DNA of 22,457 bases, taken from Spirogloea muscicola. Lineage: Eukaryota; Streptophyta; Zygnematophyceae; Spirogloeales; Spirogloeaceae. The position numbers and the translations under genes were made by a program. The notes beneath the pieces are model-generated. The model had not been told where the DNA came from, did not search any database, and worked only from the letters and a program-made list of their open reading frames with translations. Each line of letters begins with the position of its first letter. Position 1 is the first letter of the stretch. The stretch covers positions 113,960 to 136,416 of the forward strand of contig WELB01000293.1 of the NCBI GenBank assembly GCA_009602725.1, written 5' to 3'. This document shows positions 1-10,750 of this stretch, piece after piece.

Positions 1-2
1 TG

Positions 3-90
3 CTGCACCTGCTGCTGCTGCTGCACTGGCTGCTGCTGTTGCACCTGCTGCTGCTGCTGCACTGGCTGCTGCTGCTGCTGCACCTGCCGG
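3..90 (+). repeat. In-frame CTG-rich minisatellite
   Basis: A 36-bp unit of CTG codons interrupted by CAC and TGG starts at about 6, recurs at 42 as a 39-bp version, and begins a third time at 81. Read in the frame of the downstream glycosyltransferase it gives Leu runs broken by His and Trp (HLLLLLHWLLLL). Both period lengths are multiples of three, so the frame is kept. It may be a coding hydrophobic segment such as a signal anchor, or an intron or leader tract that happens to be open. The window starts inside it, so its full length is unknown. Confidence 0.7.
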
Positions 91-2066
91 ACCTGAAGTT
101 CGTCATCGCCGCCTTCCCGAAGGTCTACCGCAAGGGCACCGGCTGCCAGCTCCACATCATGTCCATGCTCATGGCCCTCGCCGCCGCGTCGCGCCGCGTC
201 CTCGTCCTCGCGCCGCGCACCTTCGCCCGCGCCGACCACCCCGGCTGCGCCGGCGCCCGCGCCTCCCTCGCCTGCTACTTCCGCCCGCCCTCGCCGCCGG
301 CCTGCGAGGCGCGCGCCCTGGAGCTCTTCGCCGCGCAGGGCAACCTCTCGGCGCTGGAGCCCGGTGAAGACGTCTGGCGGGTCGACTTGTCTAGCCTCCC
401 TCAGGACTTCCGGGTGGGCCCCAAGAAGAGCTTCCTCCGCCCCGACGTCTGCCCCGGCCTCTTCTGCTTCAACGTCACGGAGGCGCAGCTGTCGATGACC
501 GACGAGTACGGCGGCCGGCTGCGTAACCACAAGCTGGACTGGTTCCGCGCGCAGTCCATGCGCTACCTGCTCCGCTACCCCACAGGTCAGCTGCCGGACA
601 CTTTCGCCATCGCCCCATAAACCAGCTGCTCCAGTAATCAGGAAAAAAAACTGTGCAACGTTCGTAACAATTGGGTTTTGTATGGCTTGTGCTTGTGCTT
701 GTGGTGTCCTCATTCACGTCAACCTGCGTCAGACCGAGCTACTGACGCACGCCGGTGTCCCTAACCTGCACGCCGTTTGGTGCAGAGTACTTGTGCCACG
801 TGGAAAACCGGGCGCGGCATGCGTCGTACGGGCACTGGATGGCGCGCGACGCGCTGCGGTGGGACGCCAAGCTGCAGGAGCTCAAGGCACAGGATGGCGC
901 AGACCCGACAGACTTCGTGCACACGAGCGCAGCCACAGGGCAGCTGGAGCAGAAGCTTTGGCCGGCCGACGCCGTGGTCGCGCCGCGGCCGTACATCTCT
1001 ATGCACGTGCGCGAGGGCGCCAAAGGTCGTGAGATGACGCTCTACCCGCTCCGCGTCTACATGGAGCAGGTGAGCAGCTTGCCCTCGTAGCAGCTCACCA
1101 TGACAGCCAGAGTGCACAGTAAACAATCTGCCTTGAAGGACTTGGCTCGTCTTTGTTTCTGTCGGGCTTTCGCAGCAACAATGGGGCTTCTCTCTCTTCT
1201 ATGACAGGGCCTGACGGCTCTGGATGAGCACCTGCGGCTTGGTGTTACCTGCGCAGGCTGAGCGAGTGCGGCGGTATGACCCGAGCGTGCATCGCATCTG
1301 GATTGCCACCATGCTTACGAGTGTCCTCGACAAGGCGCATGAGACGTATGCTACTGACTGGTCTTTCTACTTCACCAAACAGCGAAGATTGCAGGTGAGA
1401 GCCTGCTGACTCAAGCGAGCAGGCCTTGCTGTAATTGCAAGTACTTTGCTTCCCTCTCTGTAAGCTAGCAGAGCACGCTTGCGTTTGATTATACTTCAGC
1501 TCAAGAGGGGCTTCACAGCCGAAGAGGGTCTGCACATGCTTGTCGGAGGGCTGTGATTTACGCCTCACATGAGTAAATTGCACAGAGTAGACTGTGACAG
1601 TAGTGAAGGTGAGGAAGGACCTCGCTGGGAGCAGGGCCTCAATATGTTCAAGTGGCTGCTGTTAGGAGCATTGGGAGGCCTGTTCGCGTCCGCATGTTTC
1701 TGCATCACAGATCGTGGGTGCTAAGCATTGCTCCTCTGTATTGAAACTGGACTACTGGGGCCAATTCTGCTCCAAAAGCTTGACACCCCCTCGCTGGTGT
1801 GCTGCTATCAGGGCGATGAGGAGGGGGGCGACTTTGATGACATTCCACCATCATTGGAGCTGACTCCAGAGCAAGCGGTTGAGGAAGCCAAGTGGGCACT
1901 CAAGACGTCTGTGGACATGTCTTTTGTGAACCTGCTGGTCCAATCCCAGGCGGACTACTTCATTGGCACGCTTGGGTCCAATTGGGACCGTCTGATTGAT
2001 GAGATGCGGAAGACCAATGGTCGACTACGCAGGGGATACATTAGCCTAAACTATGCGCAAACCTGA
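3..2066 (+). CDS. GT23/FUT8-like glycosyltransferase, 5'-partial, four exons
   Basis: Probable Golgi-type sugar transferase related to alpha-1,6-fucosyltransferases (GT23). My exons are 3-585, 786-1069, 1257-1394 and 1812-2066, giving about 419 residues to a TGA. All introns are GT-AG and frame is preserved (phases 1, 0, 0). An N-terminal block GCQLHIMSMLMALAAASRR resembles the start of the nucleotide-sugar-binding fold. A YISMHVREG motif (HVRE at 1004-1015) matches the FUT8 motif that contains the essential Arg. A strand resembling the family's V-Y-L-A-T-D region follows (IWIATMLTSVLDKAHETY), and then QSQADYFIGTLGSNWDRL, like the FUT8 SQADFLVCTFSSQ region. The start codon lies before the window. 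There is no upstream ATG in frame; a TTG at 39 is inside the repeat and is not a credible start. The substrate cannot be read from sequence. Another O-fucosyltransferase-like GT-B family is the main alternative. Confidence 0.72.
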
Positions 2067-2187
2067 TCTAACTGTGGACCTTCTCATTGTTGTGAGAAGC
2101 TTCGCGGCTCCTAGTACACCTTGTTGCTGTATTTGGCTGCAGATTGATGTGCTTTTAGCATTGTATATTACCAGACCAGGTGTTCTC

Positions 2188-2192
2188 TGTAA
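2188..2192 (+). other. Candidate TGTAA polyadenylation signal
   Basis: TGTAA lies 122 bases after the glycosyltransferase stop. TGTAA is the common poly(A) signal in chlorophyte algae. The pentamer is short and frequent by chance, so this is only a candidate. Confidence 0.35.
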
Positions 2193-4264
2193 TTTTATGA
2201 CTTATTGATAAGGTGAATAACAGGTGATTGATCAGATTCTCATAATTTCGGAGCTGTTATACATGGACCTCTACATGCACTGTAGTCGCTGACAGAGCCT
2301 CATGGGCAAGCGACAAGATCTTGTTCTTGTATGGCAACTGATTTCAGTTTAAAACAAGCTGCACGACAAGCACATGCATGATCCAGAGCCACCAATATCA
2401 CATGATAGACGCTCCATTCAGAGGCCCAAGAAGCGACTTTGCAAAGCGATGCCATGATGTCTTTCGTCTGTTTTATGAAGCATTGGAACATGTGGAATGG
2501 AAAGCAGATACCTGTGTACATGTTGACTGTATAGACTTGAGGATAAAGCAGATCTGTCCTTGGAGATTAGAGTCAGTAAGTCATACATAGAAGCCTAGTC
2601 CTCTCAGAAGCCTTGTCAAGTTCTCTCAAGAGGGTTGTACTACCTGTTCAGTAGCAGGTGTGCTTTCAGAGTAGCACTCAATCATTTTGTCACAACAATG
2701 TGATCTTGCGTGAATCCCATTTTCCAGTCGGCAATACCAGCTAAAGCCACAACTGTCGGTTATACTAGCTTAAGCCACACCTGTGCAAGGAAACTGGTTG
2801 TCCGCATATGAAATGTCTTATGCAAGGATTCACAATTGAGAATACGTTGTTGCGCATGCACCTGCTTCTGAGAGAGTACATCGTCAACCTCCTAAGAGAA
2901 GTTGCACAGCACTTTGATTGCAAGGAGTTTGAGAAGCAAGTCAGCCCACAGCCATAGACACTTGGATGAGAGGTGGTCATGATGCATCACACCGGTGCAT
3001 ACCATCTCAGATCTATACGCATCCTTACCATAAATTACTCTGAGCCCACAGTTGATTTAATGAAGTCCAGAGAATGCCCAAGTGCATTGGCAAGTTGTGA
3101 TTCTTCATCGTTTGTATGATGTCGTCCATGTGATGTGACGATTTGTGATTGAGTCCTACATCGTTCTTTAGATGTCGTCCACATTATGGACGTATGTCGA
3201 CTTTAATGCAAGCATGACCGAAGCTGCTCAATCTTGTTCAGCATGACTTAGTATGCGGCTTTGTCAAGAGGTTGGGAGAAGGGTGTGGAGTACTTTGTTG
3301 AGGCCAGATCCTGCGTGCATGTGCACAGTAATGTGGCAATTAAAGCATAGTCGATGCATAATACATGATGCAGTATTTACAGAGAATGAAAGGCTGATGC
3401 TCGTGCAATGACATATAGGGGTTCTGCTGTTAACCATTTTAGTGTGAAGGTCAGAACACGTTCTTTAGTGCATGCCTTTAAGCTTGGGGTTCGACGATGC
3501 ACTACTACTGGTGCATACATTGCTTGCAGCAAGCAGCTTGTGACTATAATCGCTACACGGTCCATCCTTGAGAAGTGCAGCTAGCAATCTAGTGATAACT
3601 TGGGAATTTAATAGACAGATTCTTAATTAAGGACAGGCCTTGCCTTCAGGTGAGCTATCTTCAACCTGACTGCTGGTTCATCTGCTGTCCCCTTACAAGC
3701 AGGCCATGTCCTTCCAAGACCCCAGACTGTGGCCCAACATGTCTTCTATCCCTGTCAAGTCCCTGTGATTATACTGCAAGACCGTTGGACATTGCGGAAG
3801 CCCATTGCACCAGATGAAGCTGCTAAGCTGGCGGCAAAAGGCATGTATACGATTGTAGCTGTGTGGCGTCGTATGACCAGAACCATCGAGCCCACTCATA
3901 TTGACTGGATGCCAACTAGCAACGTCTCCCTCTCAGACCTACACTGTTCACAGCCGACACGTCATTGTGAAGGAAAGGGGAATTTCAATTGTCGGCAGCT
4001 GCAGCCGCAGATGCATCTCATCACAATAATCGCTCGTCCCGCTGAGTAGAGGGCATTTGGGTACAAAGTGCTCAGATCAGAGTGGCCCACTTTATGCCGA
4101 CGAGCGTGAAGGACTGATCACACGAAGAAGTAGCTCTTTCATACGGGCCAAGCGCTTGAAGCGCTTGGAAGGGGAAGTAGCTTTTTCTGAAGGGATGCGA
4201 GGGCTGTGGAAGACCAGCCACCAAAAGAATAAACAAGGAGCCAATAGGCATGGAGATACAGTAA
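2193..4264. other. Intergenic, no recognisable gene
   Basis: About 2 kb of moderate-GC sequence. Open frames are short (up to about 106 codons at 3729-4049 on +) and match nothing I recognise. The 3729-3900 part (DRWTLRKPIAPDEAAKLAAK) is the most protein-like piece and could be an exon, but I see no partner exons. At its right end, 4196-4234 carries a diverged member of the GGCTG...CAGCC palindromic family described below. Confidence 0.5.
4196..4234 (+). repeat. Dispersed palindromic unit (diverged)
   Basis: GGGCTGTGGAAGACCAGCC followed by an A-rich AAAAGAATAAACAAGG tail. This resembles the tail of the well-preserved units (AAAAAAGAATGAACAAAG at 10789-10806). It sits just left of the 3' end of the LINE at 4265-4901. 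Confidence 0.5.
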
Positions 4265-4901
4265 GAAAATTTCGTGTATTTGAAACAAACATAGGCCAAT
4301 GGCTAAGTACAAAGGCAAGCAAGCACATCTAAATATCTACATAACCTACAGCAGGTTGACCCGCTCAAAATCCACGGGTCAAAACATAAAGGTCGCTAAC
4401 CGATGCATGAATACTAGATGTCAGGTACGAAGCCCTTCTGTCACCAACTAGAGCTCGCCCAGCTTTCTGATGCAAGGCATTAGCCTGAGCTCGCTGCAAA
4501 CAGGCCGAAAGTCGACGTCGCAAGAACGACAAATATGCAGCTGGCAAGCCCATTTCAGCCGGAAACACATCTGCACGTCGTGTGTAGCCTAGATTGGCAA
4601 TGTTTTGGAGGAGGGTGTGAAATCGAGGACCCAGACAGCCATAGATGTCGATTGCCGCTGGCAGGAGCTGGTCGCATCGAGGGTAGTCGGAGTAGTGCTG
4701 CATCTTCCTTTGTTCTGCACTGCCCACTGCGTGACCAGCGATGTGTGTTGACGCTGGACCTTTATACGCCTCAGTGACAACCACGTCGACCAGGGCCCGT
4801 GGTCCTCCACCAGGTTGTACGCCCACAATGTCAAGTGTGCGGCGATGATGACGTCCCTGTGCGTCCGTGGTGATGGGCATGATGTTGTTGACTTCCACGA
4901 C
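4265..4901 (-). mobile_element. 5'-truncated LINE, C-terminal endonuclease-like region and 3' UTR
   Basis: A non-LTR retrotransposon fragment read on the - strand. It aligns end to end with 20221-20854 at about 90 percent identity by eye, and the similarity stops abruptly at 4901, as expected of 5' truncation during target-primed reverse transcription. An open frame ending in TGA at 4365-4367 encodes the C-terminus of the retrotransposon protein: RRTLDIVG, then ALVDVVVTEAYK, then AEQRKMQHYSDYP. That pattern fits the D...hhhD...K restriction-like endonuclease region of LINEs, and a basic tail ending SDLYVLTRGF follows. In this stretch the frame is intact where the copy at 20221 has a stop. No reverse transcriptase domain remains, so it cannot move by itself. 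A CCAGCCC motif lies 25-35 bases beyond the truncation point. Confidence 0.8.
4356..4382 (-). repeat. LINE hairpin spanning the stop codon
   Basis: TTGACCCG and CGGGTCAA form a perfect 8-bp stem around an 11-base loop that contains the LINE stop codon. The second LINE copy has the same stem at 20309-20335 with substitutions confined to the loop. Confidence 0.6.
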
Positions 4902-5282
4902 GCCCAGCGTAAGGTGCCTGCTTGTGTATAGCCAGCCCAGACCGGGGAAAATGAAGTAAAGAGAAACAGAAAAGCTTGGACAAACGAAAGACTGAACAGG
5001 AAAGGAGGTCCAGTGAAGCCTCAATCTGACCGCATGGGGCTGAACAGAAGCCGGATAGTGGTGGCGGGTCGTTGAGCGAGACACCCCTCCGCATGTATGG
5101 GCAAGGCAGCATGGGGTGCGGATCAGACAACGGTTTCATTATCTTGTTCTTCCTTTCAGGCGGCCGCGACGTCCCGCTGCCCGCCCACGGCGGCAAATCA
5201 TTAGATTTCCCGTCGGCTCGGCGCGACTCCCCCCCCCGCTTACGTGTCGACGTGTAGTCCCGGCCGCGCACACAGTGGAAGG

Positions 5283-5288
5283 CACGTG
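5283..5288. promoter_or_regulatory. G-box (CACGTG)
   Basis: The site is GGCACGTGGC, one base from the perfect plant G-box palindrome GCCACGTGGC. It lies about 790 bases upstream of the Lhcb ATG. G-boxes bind bZIP and bHLH factors in light-regulated plant genes; whether it acts here is inference. Confidence 0.35.
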
Positions 5289-5496
5289 GCAGGCGCGAGG
5301 GGCACACGCGGCGCCACGCGGCGCCAGGCCGCCCGCCACGCGGCACCTGCACAATGCAATCATCCAACCTACCATTCGTCGTTCAGGAAGCAATAAGGAG
5401 AGTGGGGGCGGTAGTGTATGATCGGAACCGTCACCGAATGCGTGCCGACGCGGCGCACCAGGCTACGTGGCCGAAGCCAACCAGCCTGGCAGATGC

Positions 5497-5535
5497 TTTG
5501 ATACTACCGGCGCGCCGTCCGCCGGTCGTATCAAA
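5497..5535. repeat. Long near-perfect palindrome upstream of Lhcb
   Basis: Two 16-base arms, TTTGATACTACCGGCG at 5497-5512 and CGCCGGTCGTATCAAA at 5520-5535, pair at 15 of 16 positions around a 7-base spacer (CGCCGTC). It stands in the GC-rich upstream region. It could be a binding site for a dimeric protein, a cruciform, or a small remnant of a mobile element. Confidence 0.75.
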
Positions 5536-6074
5536 TGCGGCGGTGGGTGACCGGAGGGCAGCGGATCGGACGGTCTGCATTGACTCGGACAAGCGGCGCC
5601 TGACCTGCAGCGCCCCATCCGACGGGGGGCGCGCGCCCGGGCTACCGGCACCAGGCGGGGGCAAGCGAGAGCCAGTGGGAGCCATCTGGAGCAATCTCGC
5701 GGACCAATAAAGCGCGGCGAGCCGCCTCCCGGGCGGGCTGGGGGGTGGGACCGGCCGCCCCCCCTCCCCGGGCGCCGCTCTCAGCACCGTGCGGGAGCCT
5801 CGCCCGGGAGCGGCCCCTCCCTCCCTCCTCCTTTGCCTAGCCTTTGGCTCCGTCATGAACACCAGTATGCATCTGGCTGGCATTTCACAGCCGATTCTTT
5901 CATATCAGCAGCCGCTTTCTCCTCCCGGCGCCTGGGAGCTCCCCGCGCCTCCCTCTTCCCGGATAGGCTCCCCCTTTTGAAGCCCCGCCCCAGTTCCAGT
6001 TCCGACAGTTGCACGCTTGATCTCCACTTCTCCCGCATCCCCTCGCCGTTCACCTCCCGCAATACTCCGTCGCC

Positions 6075-7560
6075 ATGGCCGCCATCACCGCCGCCGCCGT
6101 CGTCGCCCCGTCCACCTTCGTCGGCCAGACCGCCGAGCTCGCCAAGCAGGTCCCTCCCTGCCTCCGCCTGTGGTCTCTATCGCTGCACTGCTGTTAGCCC
6201 GCCTGTAACGGGCTCATATATACGATCAGAGTTGCCTGCAGCTGGATTTGCCTGCAGCTGGATTTGCCTCGCATCTGTGATATTCTTGAGGCTCCTTGTT
6301 AATGTCCTTGCGGCCTGTGACTCAATGCCATACCGTTCGACTTGTGACTTGAAGCCATACCGTTCCTGTCACAGGTTGGCAATGTCGAGGCTCGCGTCAC
6401 CATGAGGAGCGTCCGCCGGGCTGTCAGCTCTGGCAGCTCCACATGGTCAGGGGCTCGAGGAAGCAAATGTGTACAGCTTGTATTATCAAACAACTAATTG
6501 GACGTTGGATACATTGGTGCAGCAGCAATGGATGAGCAGCAACTCGACCGTCTACTACTGCCGTTAGTCTTTGCAGTCTTTGAAAGTCAGGTTGTCCTCA
6601 ACTGCAGGTACGGCCCTGACCGCCCCCTGTTCCTGGGCCCGCTGACTGGCTCTCCTCCCTCGTACCTGAATGGCGAGTACCCCGGTGACTACGGCTGGGA
6701 CACTGCGGGCCTCTCTGCTGACCCTGAGACCTTCGCCAGGAACAGGGAGCTTGAGGTGCAGGCCCTTCTGTTGCATCTCACTGTTCACAAGAATAGGACT
6801 CTATACCTCGATTGCTTCTAATGCAAGAGAGTAATTACAGGACATACACCAACGGTACATCTTGGCCTGCGCAGGTCATCCATGCTCGCTGGGCCATGCT
6901 TGGCGCTCTTGGCTGCCTCACCCCAGAGCTTCTGGCCAAGAGCGGCACCTCCTTCGGGGAGGCCGTTTGGTGGAAGGCTGGCTCCCAGATCTTCGCCCCG
7001 GGCGGCCTTGACTACCTTGGCAACTCCAGCCTGGTTCACGCCCAGTCCATCCTCGCTACCCTTGGCTGCCAGGTCATCCTCATGGGTGCTGTTGAGGGCT
7101 ACCGCGTTGCTGGCGGCCCCCTGGGCGAGGTTCGTTTCTTTCTCAGTCTGGGCTTCAAACTTCTGGCTGAATCATATTTTGATCATGCTGTTGAGGCCTC
7201 CTAACATGAAGAGAGGATTTGGTTGGAAATTCGAGATTGTATACTAATCTCCTGTTTAGATGCAATTGATATGATATTTAATCATGCCAATCTACCACTT
7301 CTGGCTTCCAGGTCACCGACCCCATCTACCCGGGTGGCAGCTTCGATCCCCTCGGCCTTGCCGATGACCCCGAGTCTTTCTCTGAGCTCAAGGTGAAGGA
7401 GATCAAGAATGGCCGCCTTGCCATGTTCTCCATGTTCGGCTTCTTCGTCCAGGCCATTGTTACTGGCAAGGGCCCTCTGGAGAATCTGGATGACCACCTT
7501 TCTGCCCCGTTCCAGAACAACGCCTGGGCCTATGCCACCGCCTTCACCCCCGGCCAGTAA
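6075..7560 (+). CDS. Lhcb: Light-harvesting chlorophyll a/b-binding protein of PSII (LHCII)
   Basis: A thylakoid antenna protein that binds chlorophylls a and b and carotenoids and feeds energy to photosystem II. Exons 6075-6149, 6375-6445, 6608-6755, 6875-7129 and 7312-7560 give 265 residues, the usual family length. All four introns are GT-AG. Subtracting 33 (a chloroplast transit peptide beginning [18 protein letters not shown]) gives exact LHCII mature numbering: WYGPDR trimerisation motif at 49-54, helix B E98/H101/R103 (E65/H68/R70), helix C Q164/E172 (Q131/E139), helix A E213/N216/R218 (E180/N183/R185), Q230 (Q197) and H245 (H212). The protein is therefore complete and looks functional. 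The ATG sits in CGCCATGGCC, a good eukaryotic start context. A candidate TGTAA poly(A) signal follows at 7690. The WYGPDR motif argues for a major trimeric LHCII (Lhcb1-3/LhcbM) over a minor monomeric antenna. Confidence 0.96.
6232..6269 (+). repeat. 16-bp tandem repeat in Lhcb intron 1
   Basis: TTGCCTGCAGCTGGAT occurs perfectly at 6232-6247 and 6248-6263, with a third partial start. Later in the same intron a 23-base segment ending GCCATACCGTTC is repeated at 6316-6338 and 6343-6365 with a few changes. Local duplications make up a good part of this 225-base intron. Confidence 0.85.
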
Positions 7561-7689
7561 AAATCTGATCTAGCATGCCGTACAACAGCTATTAAGAACT
7601 TGGCAATGGGGCTTAATAGCATGGTAACATAGCAGGCAGGTTAGCACAGACACAGGAACCAAAGTGAGGTGTAAAGACAGGTTTTGCAC

Positions 7690-7694
7690 TGTAA
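7690..7694 (+). other. Candidate TGTAA polyadenylation signal of Lhcb
   Basis: TGTAA lies 130 bases beyond the Lhcb stop, in the expected range for a chlorophyte 3' UTR. It is a short motif with no other support. Confidence 0.45.
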
Positions 7695-7751
7695 TTGAGA
7701 ATGTCACTCATGTGATGTGCTGGGCCCAACATTCGAAGACTACAGTTTGCA

Positions 7752-7783
7752 GATGCTCTGATGATCTGATGCTCTGATGATCT
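7752..7783 (+). repeat. 16-bp perfect tandem duplication
   Basis: GATGCTCTGATGATCT is repeated twice head to tail just past the Lhcb 3' UTR. Confidence 0.9.
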
Positions 7784-10505
7784 TTGCGCTGATCTGAAGC
7801 TGTGGCATGGCGTGCATATGAAAGAGTTTCTGCATCTCTGCATCTCATCGTCTGTGATGAACTTGCTTGAAGCCGAAGCTTCATGCTATTTGCTTCTCGC
7901 TTCTTTCAATCACAAATGACTTTGATAAAGCAAAATTAACATCAAGAAAATTGTTAAAAGCTGAAGCCTTTTTCCAAAAGCAAAATCATGTCAATATCTT
8001 GCGCCTACCAACTTCTGGGCTGTGATGAAATTTGACGATATGCGACTACAATAAGTCAAAAATGAGATATATGCTCCGACCATGATATAATTAATGAAGT
8101 AGTAAACAATCAATTGCAGGCAATAATAGTGACAATGAAATTGTCAAACGTCTGACTAGATCACTCTCAGAACTGTTCAAATGTTGAAAGCTTACATGCT
8201 TTCCCATAACACTGAAGAATTGAAGATGCTGGAAGCAGTCCGATCTAAGACTACCTTCCTGTGCGGTGGCAGTGAGAAGTCACCTTTGACAAAAATTCTG
8301 CATCAAGCAGCATGATCGTGCCATACCTATCCCATTTGTTGACTGCTAGTCGAGTGTACAAAGTCTGCAATGGGGGACCCTTAATCCTAGACGGAATTGA
8401 CAGCTACAAAAATCTCTCGAGTACTTTAGAAGTCTTCCTCGTTTACACGTCGATTCAAGTACGCACGCAATGCTTCCAATTGTTCAGACAGCCCTGAGCC
8501 AGCCGAGGCTGGAGGATGAGGACTTCATAATTCGTTTGATGATTTGATAATGGCCATGTGGCACGCGCTGGCCTTGTGTCGTCGCACAGGTCGATCCACA
8601 ATGCAGCATAACTGTGTGCGTAACTGTGTGCGTAAGCAGTGCTCACTTCTGGCAACCCTGCTGCATTTCGAGCAATTTCAGGACTTCCAGAAGAAGTGGG
8701 CATATTGCTTGCTGCAGCGATACTGCAGGGATTATTGCATGTTCAATGATGTCCAGGTGTGATAGATACATGATACATGCATAAATTGACGTCAGACTTT
8801 AGCCTTCAATCAATAGTATCCGATACAGGCTTTGTCGAGCAAACGTTGCAGCTGACCTTTACTTGGGGCGTTGTCTACGGTGACACCTTATGAATGTTTT
8901 AGACTCCCTTCAATTGTACTGAATTGGGCATCGCTGCAGGCATCACATGTGTGGCAGACGCTGGTCTTGAGTTGTAGCCGAGCACAAGGCTGCTTTTCTA
9001 GCGGACCTTGCTTATCACAAGATTGTTGCCTTGCGAGCTGGAAGTCACACTCTAGCAGTCATGCACTTCGGCCTACGAATCAGGTTTAAGTTGCATTGCT
9101 CACAATGGCTCCTGTCTCAAAAGCACAAAATGCACGAGGATTTCACGAGGTCTGCTGAACAGCTTGATGATGACATGTGGCTTCTCATAGTATGCAGTGC
9201 AGGCCTCGGAGTCATATGACTCGAAGGTCGATGGCCATGCTACTAGGGTACGGGCCGGAAGCCCAGGCCAAACCAGAAGCCAACTTCTGCGTGGTTGATG
9301 TACAGGTGCAGCAATCTTTGTAACCCAAGCAGCTCATCAATGCTCCAGGTCCTGTTTCATAACCCTTGACACGATTTGACATTCTCCTCATGCCAGCTTC
9401 TCAGTAATTTCGATTTGCTACATTGTCAAATATTCCTAAAAGCTTACCTGCACAGATTAAGCCCATATAGGACTTATATGAACGATGATGCAGTGGCCTT
9501 GTCACTCAGGCGAGATAAAACCTCCCTGACTATTTGGTGCAGTATGTGCAGCCACTAGAGGAGTCCAATAGGGCTGCAGGCTTGCAAGAAGGGGCAACAA
9601 TTGCAGAGGTGGTGCGAGACAGGAGTTTGCTTCCAATTGCTCGACGTGGTTGCTTATCGTGCCTGACATGTAGACATCGCAAGAGAGTGTCAAGCAGACA
9701 TCGCACTTACGATGTACAATCAAGATTGCAATGAAACCGCAGCAAAGAAGACGCATAAGCAAGGGTCTAAATTACTTGTATGTAGTGGAACTGCTTGTCA
9801 ACAAAGCAGATCCTCACGCTTGTAACAAGAGCGGACTCAGTGCAATCTGAAGGTAGACTGCGGTGCTTTTACTGAACAGCTCAGAGAGGGCTCTCCACAC
9901 TGTTGAGGAAAGCGCCCGGCTGTGCAAGCATCAAAATGTCGACTATGCTGAGCAACATAGTTCGACACACAGAGCAGAGTCTTTCAAAGCTTCGGATGAC
10001 GCAGGCCTATGCTGGGCACTTCGCAGTTTGGAAATCTGACAAGGTCTGATGTCACTCGGTGCATCTGCGGCCATGAGCGGGCTTCGTCTTCACCGCCGAG
10101 ACGGATGCGACCCGCTAATCCTCTCGGAGTCGATTACATCCACGGGGCGTTAGGGGCTCAACGGGGCGGCGAGCTATGACTCGGCGTCAAGGAGAGAGGC
10201 GCGCGAGCGCATGAAAAGGAAAGGGAGGCCACTAAGGGCAGCTGGGCGAGCAGCCCGGCCTCAATACCGGCTGGCCGCTCGCTAAGGATTTGAAGTATGC
10301 TCCTCTCCACGTACTCCAGACGTTCGCTGTGCACTCGCGAGCAGGCGATTCCGTCTCTAGGTCCAGCGTGGCGACGTCTTTCTAGCTGCTAGCTACCCTG
10401 ACTTGCAGCTGTTGGTTTGGTGAGCACTCATTCGTAGTTTCCGTTTGCATTGTGGCGTGTTTTCTCTTTCCGGCTCTTTGAGCCTTGTCCATTCCCTTTG
10501 GGTCG
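7784..10505. other. Intergenic, no recognisable gene
   Basis: About 2.7 kb in which I find no gene, RNA or clear mobile element. From about 7880 to 8260 it is AT-rich. A 12-bp perfect duplication, TAACTGTGTGCG, lies at 8609-8632. GC content rises around 10030-10290. The short frames on both strands have no family features. Confidence 0.5.
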
Positions 10506-10750
10506 GCCTCTCACAGCCATCTGCTCGCTTAAGAGCTTCTTCTCCGTGGGGAGGGGCAAACGCCCAGCCGAGGACAGGGAGTGCGGACGAGAAGCGGCGG
10601 CTGTTGAAGACGAAGATGCTCTTCCAGAAGTAAGCTCTTCCAGAGGGGGCGAGTATAGTGAAGAGCCAGCCCACAAAGGGATGCCCAAGGTCCAAAGGAG
10701 TCGGAAAGCGTACAGACCACTAAGGATGCCTGCTCCTCTACGAAGAAAGT

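Larger units (their letters stand above)
4902..6074. promoter_or_regulatory. GC-rich upstream region of Lhcb
   Basis: GC content rises sharply after about 5150 and stays high to the Lhcb start. Open frames of 60-190 codons on both strands are compositional and show no family signature. Notable sites are a CACGTG box, a 16-bp-arm palindrome at 5497-5535, a short direct repeat of CGCGGCGCCA near 5308-5325, and a CCAAT-like GACCAATAAA at 5701-5710 that may lie near the promoter. I see no clear TATA box. The first 50 bases still carry a CCAGCCC motif (about 4930-4937) of the palindromic family. Confidence 0.45.

Noticed and set aside
39-620. Self-contained 193-codon frame starting at TTG
   Set aside because: The frame is open to the window edge and TTG lies inside the repeat. 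It reads through a good donor at 586 into intron sequence. The glycosyltransferase continues in downstream exons.
3729-4049. Possible gene with DRWTLRKPIAPDEAAKLAAK
   Set aside because: Somewhat protein-like, but there is no recognised family, no partner exons and no conserved motif, so it is only mentioned in the intergenic entry.
5431-5883. 150-codon frame on the - strand upstream of Lhcb
   Set aside because: Pro/Arg/Gly-rich composition caused by GC content, with no motif, in a promoter-like region that also contains a palindrome.
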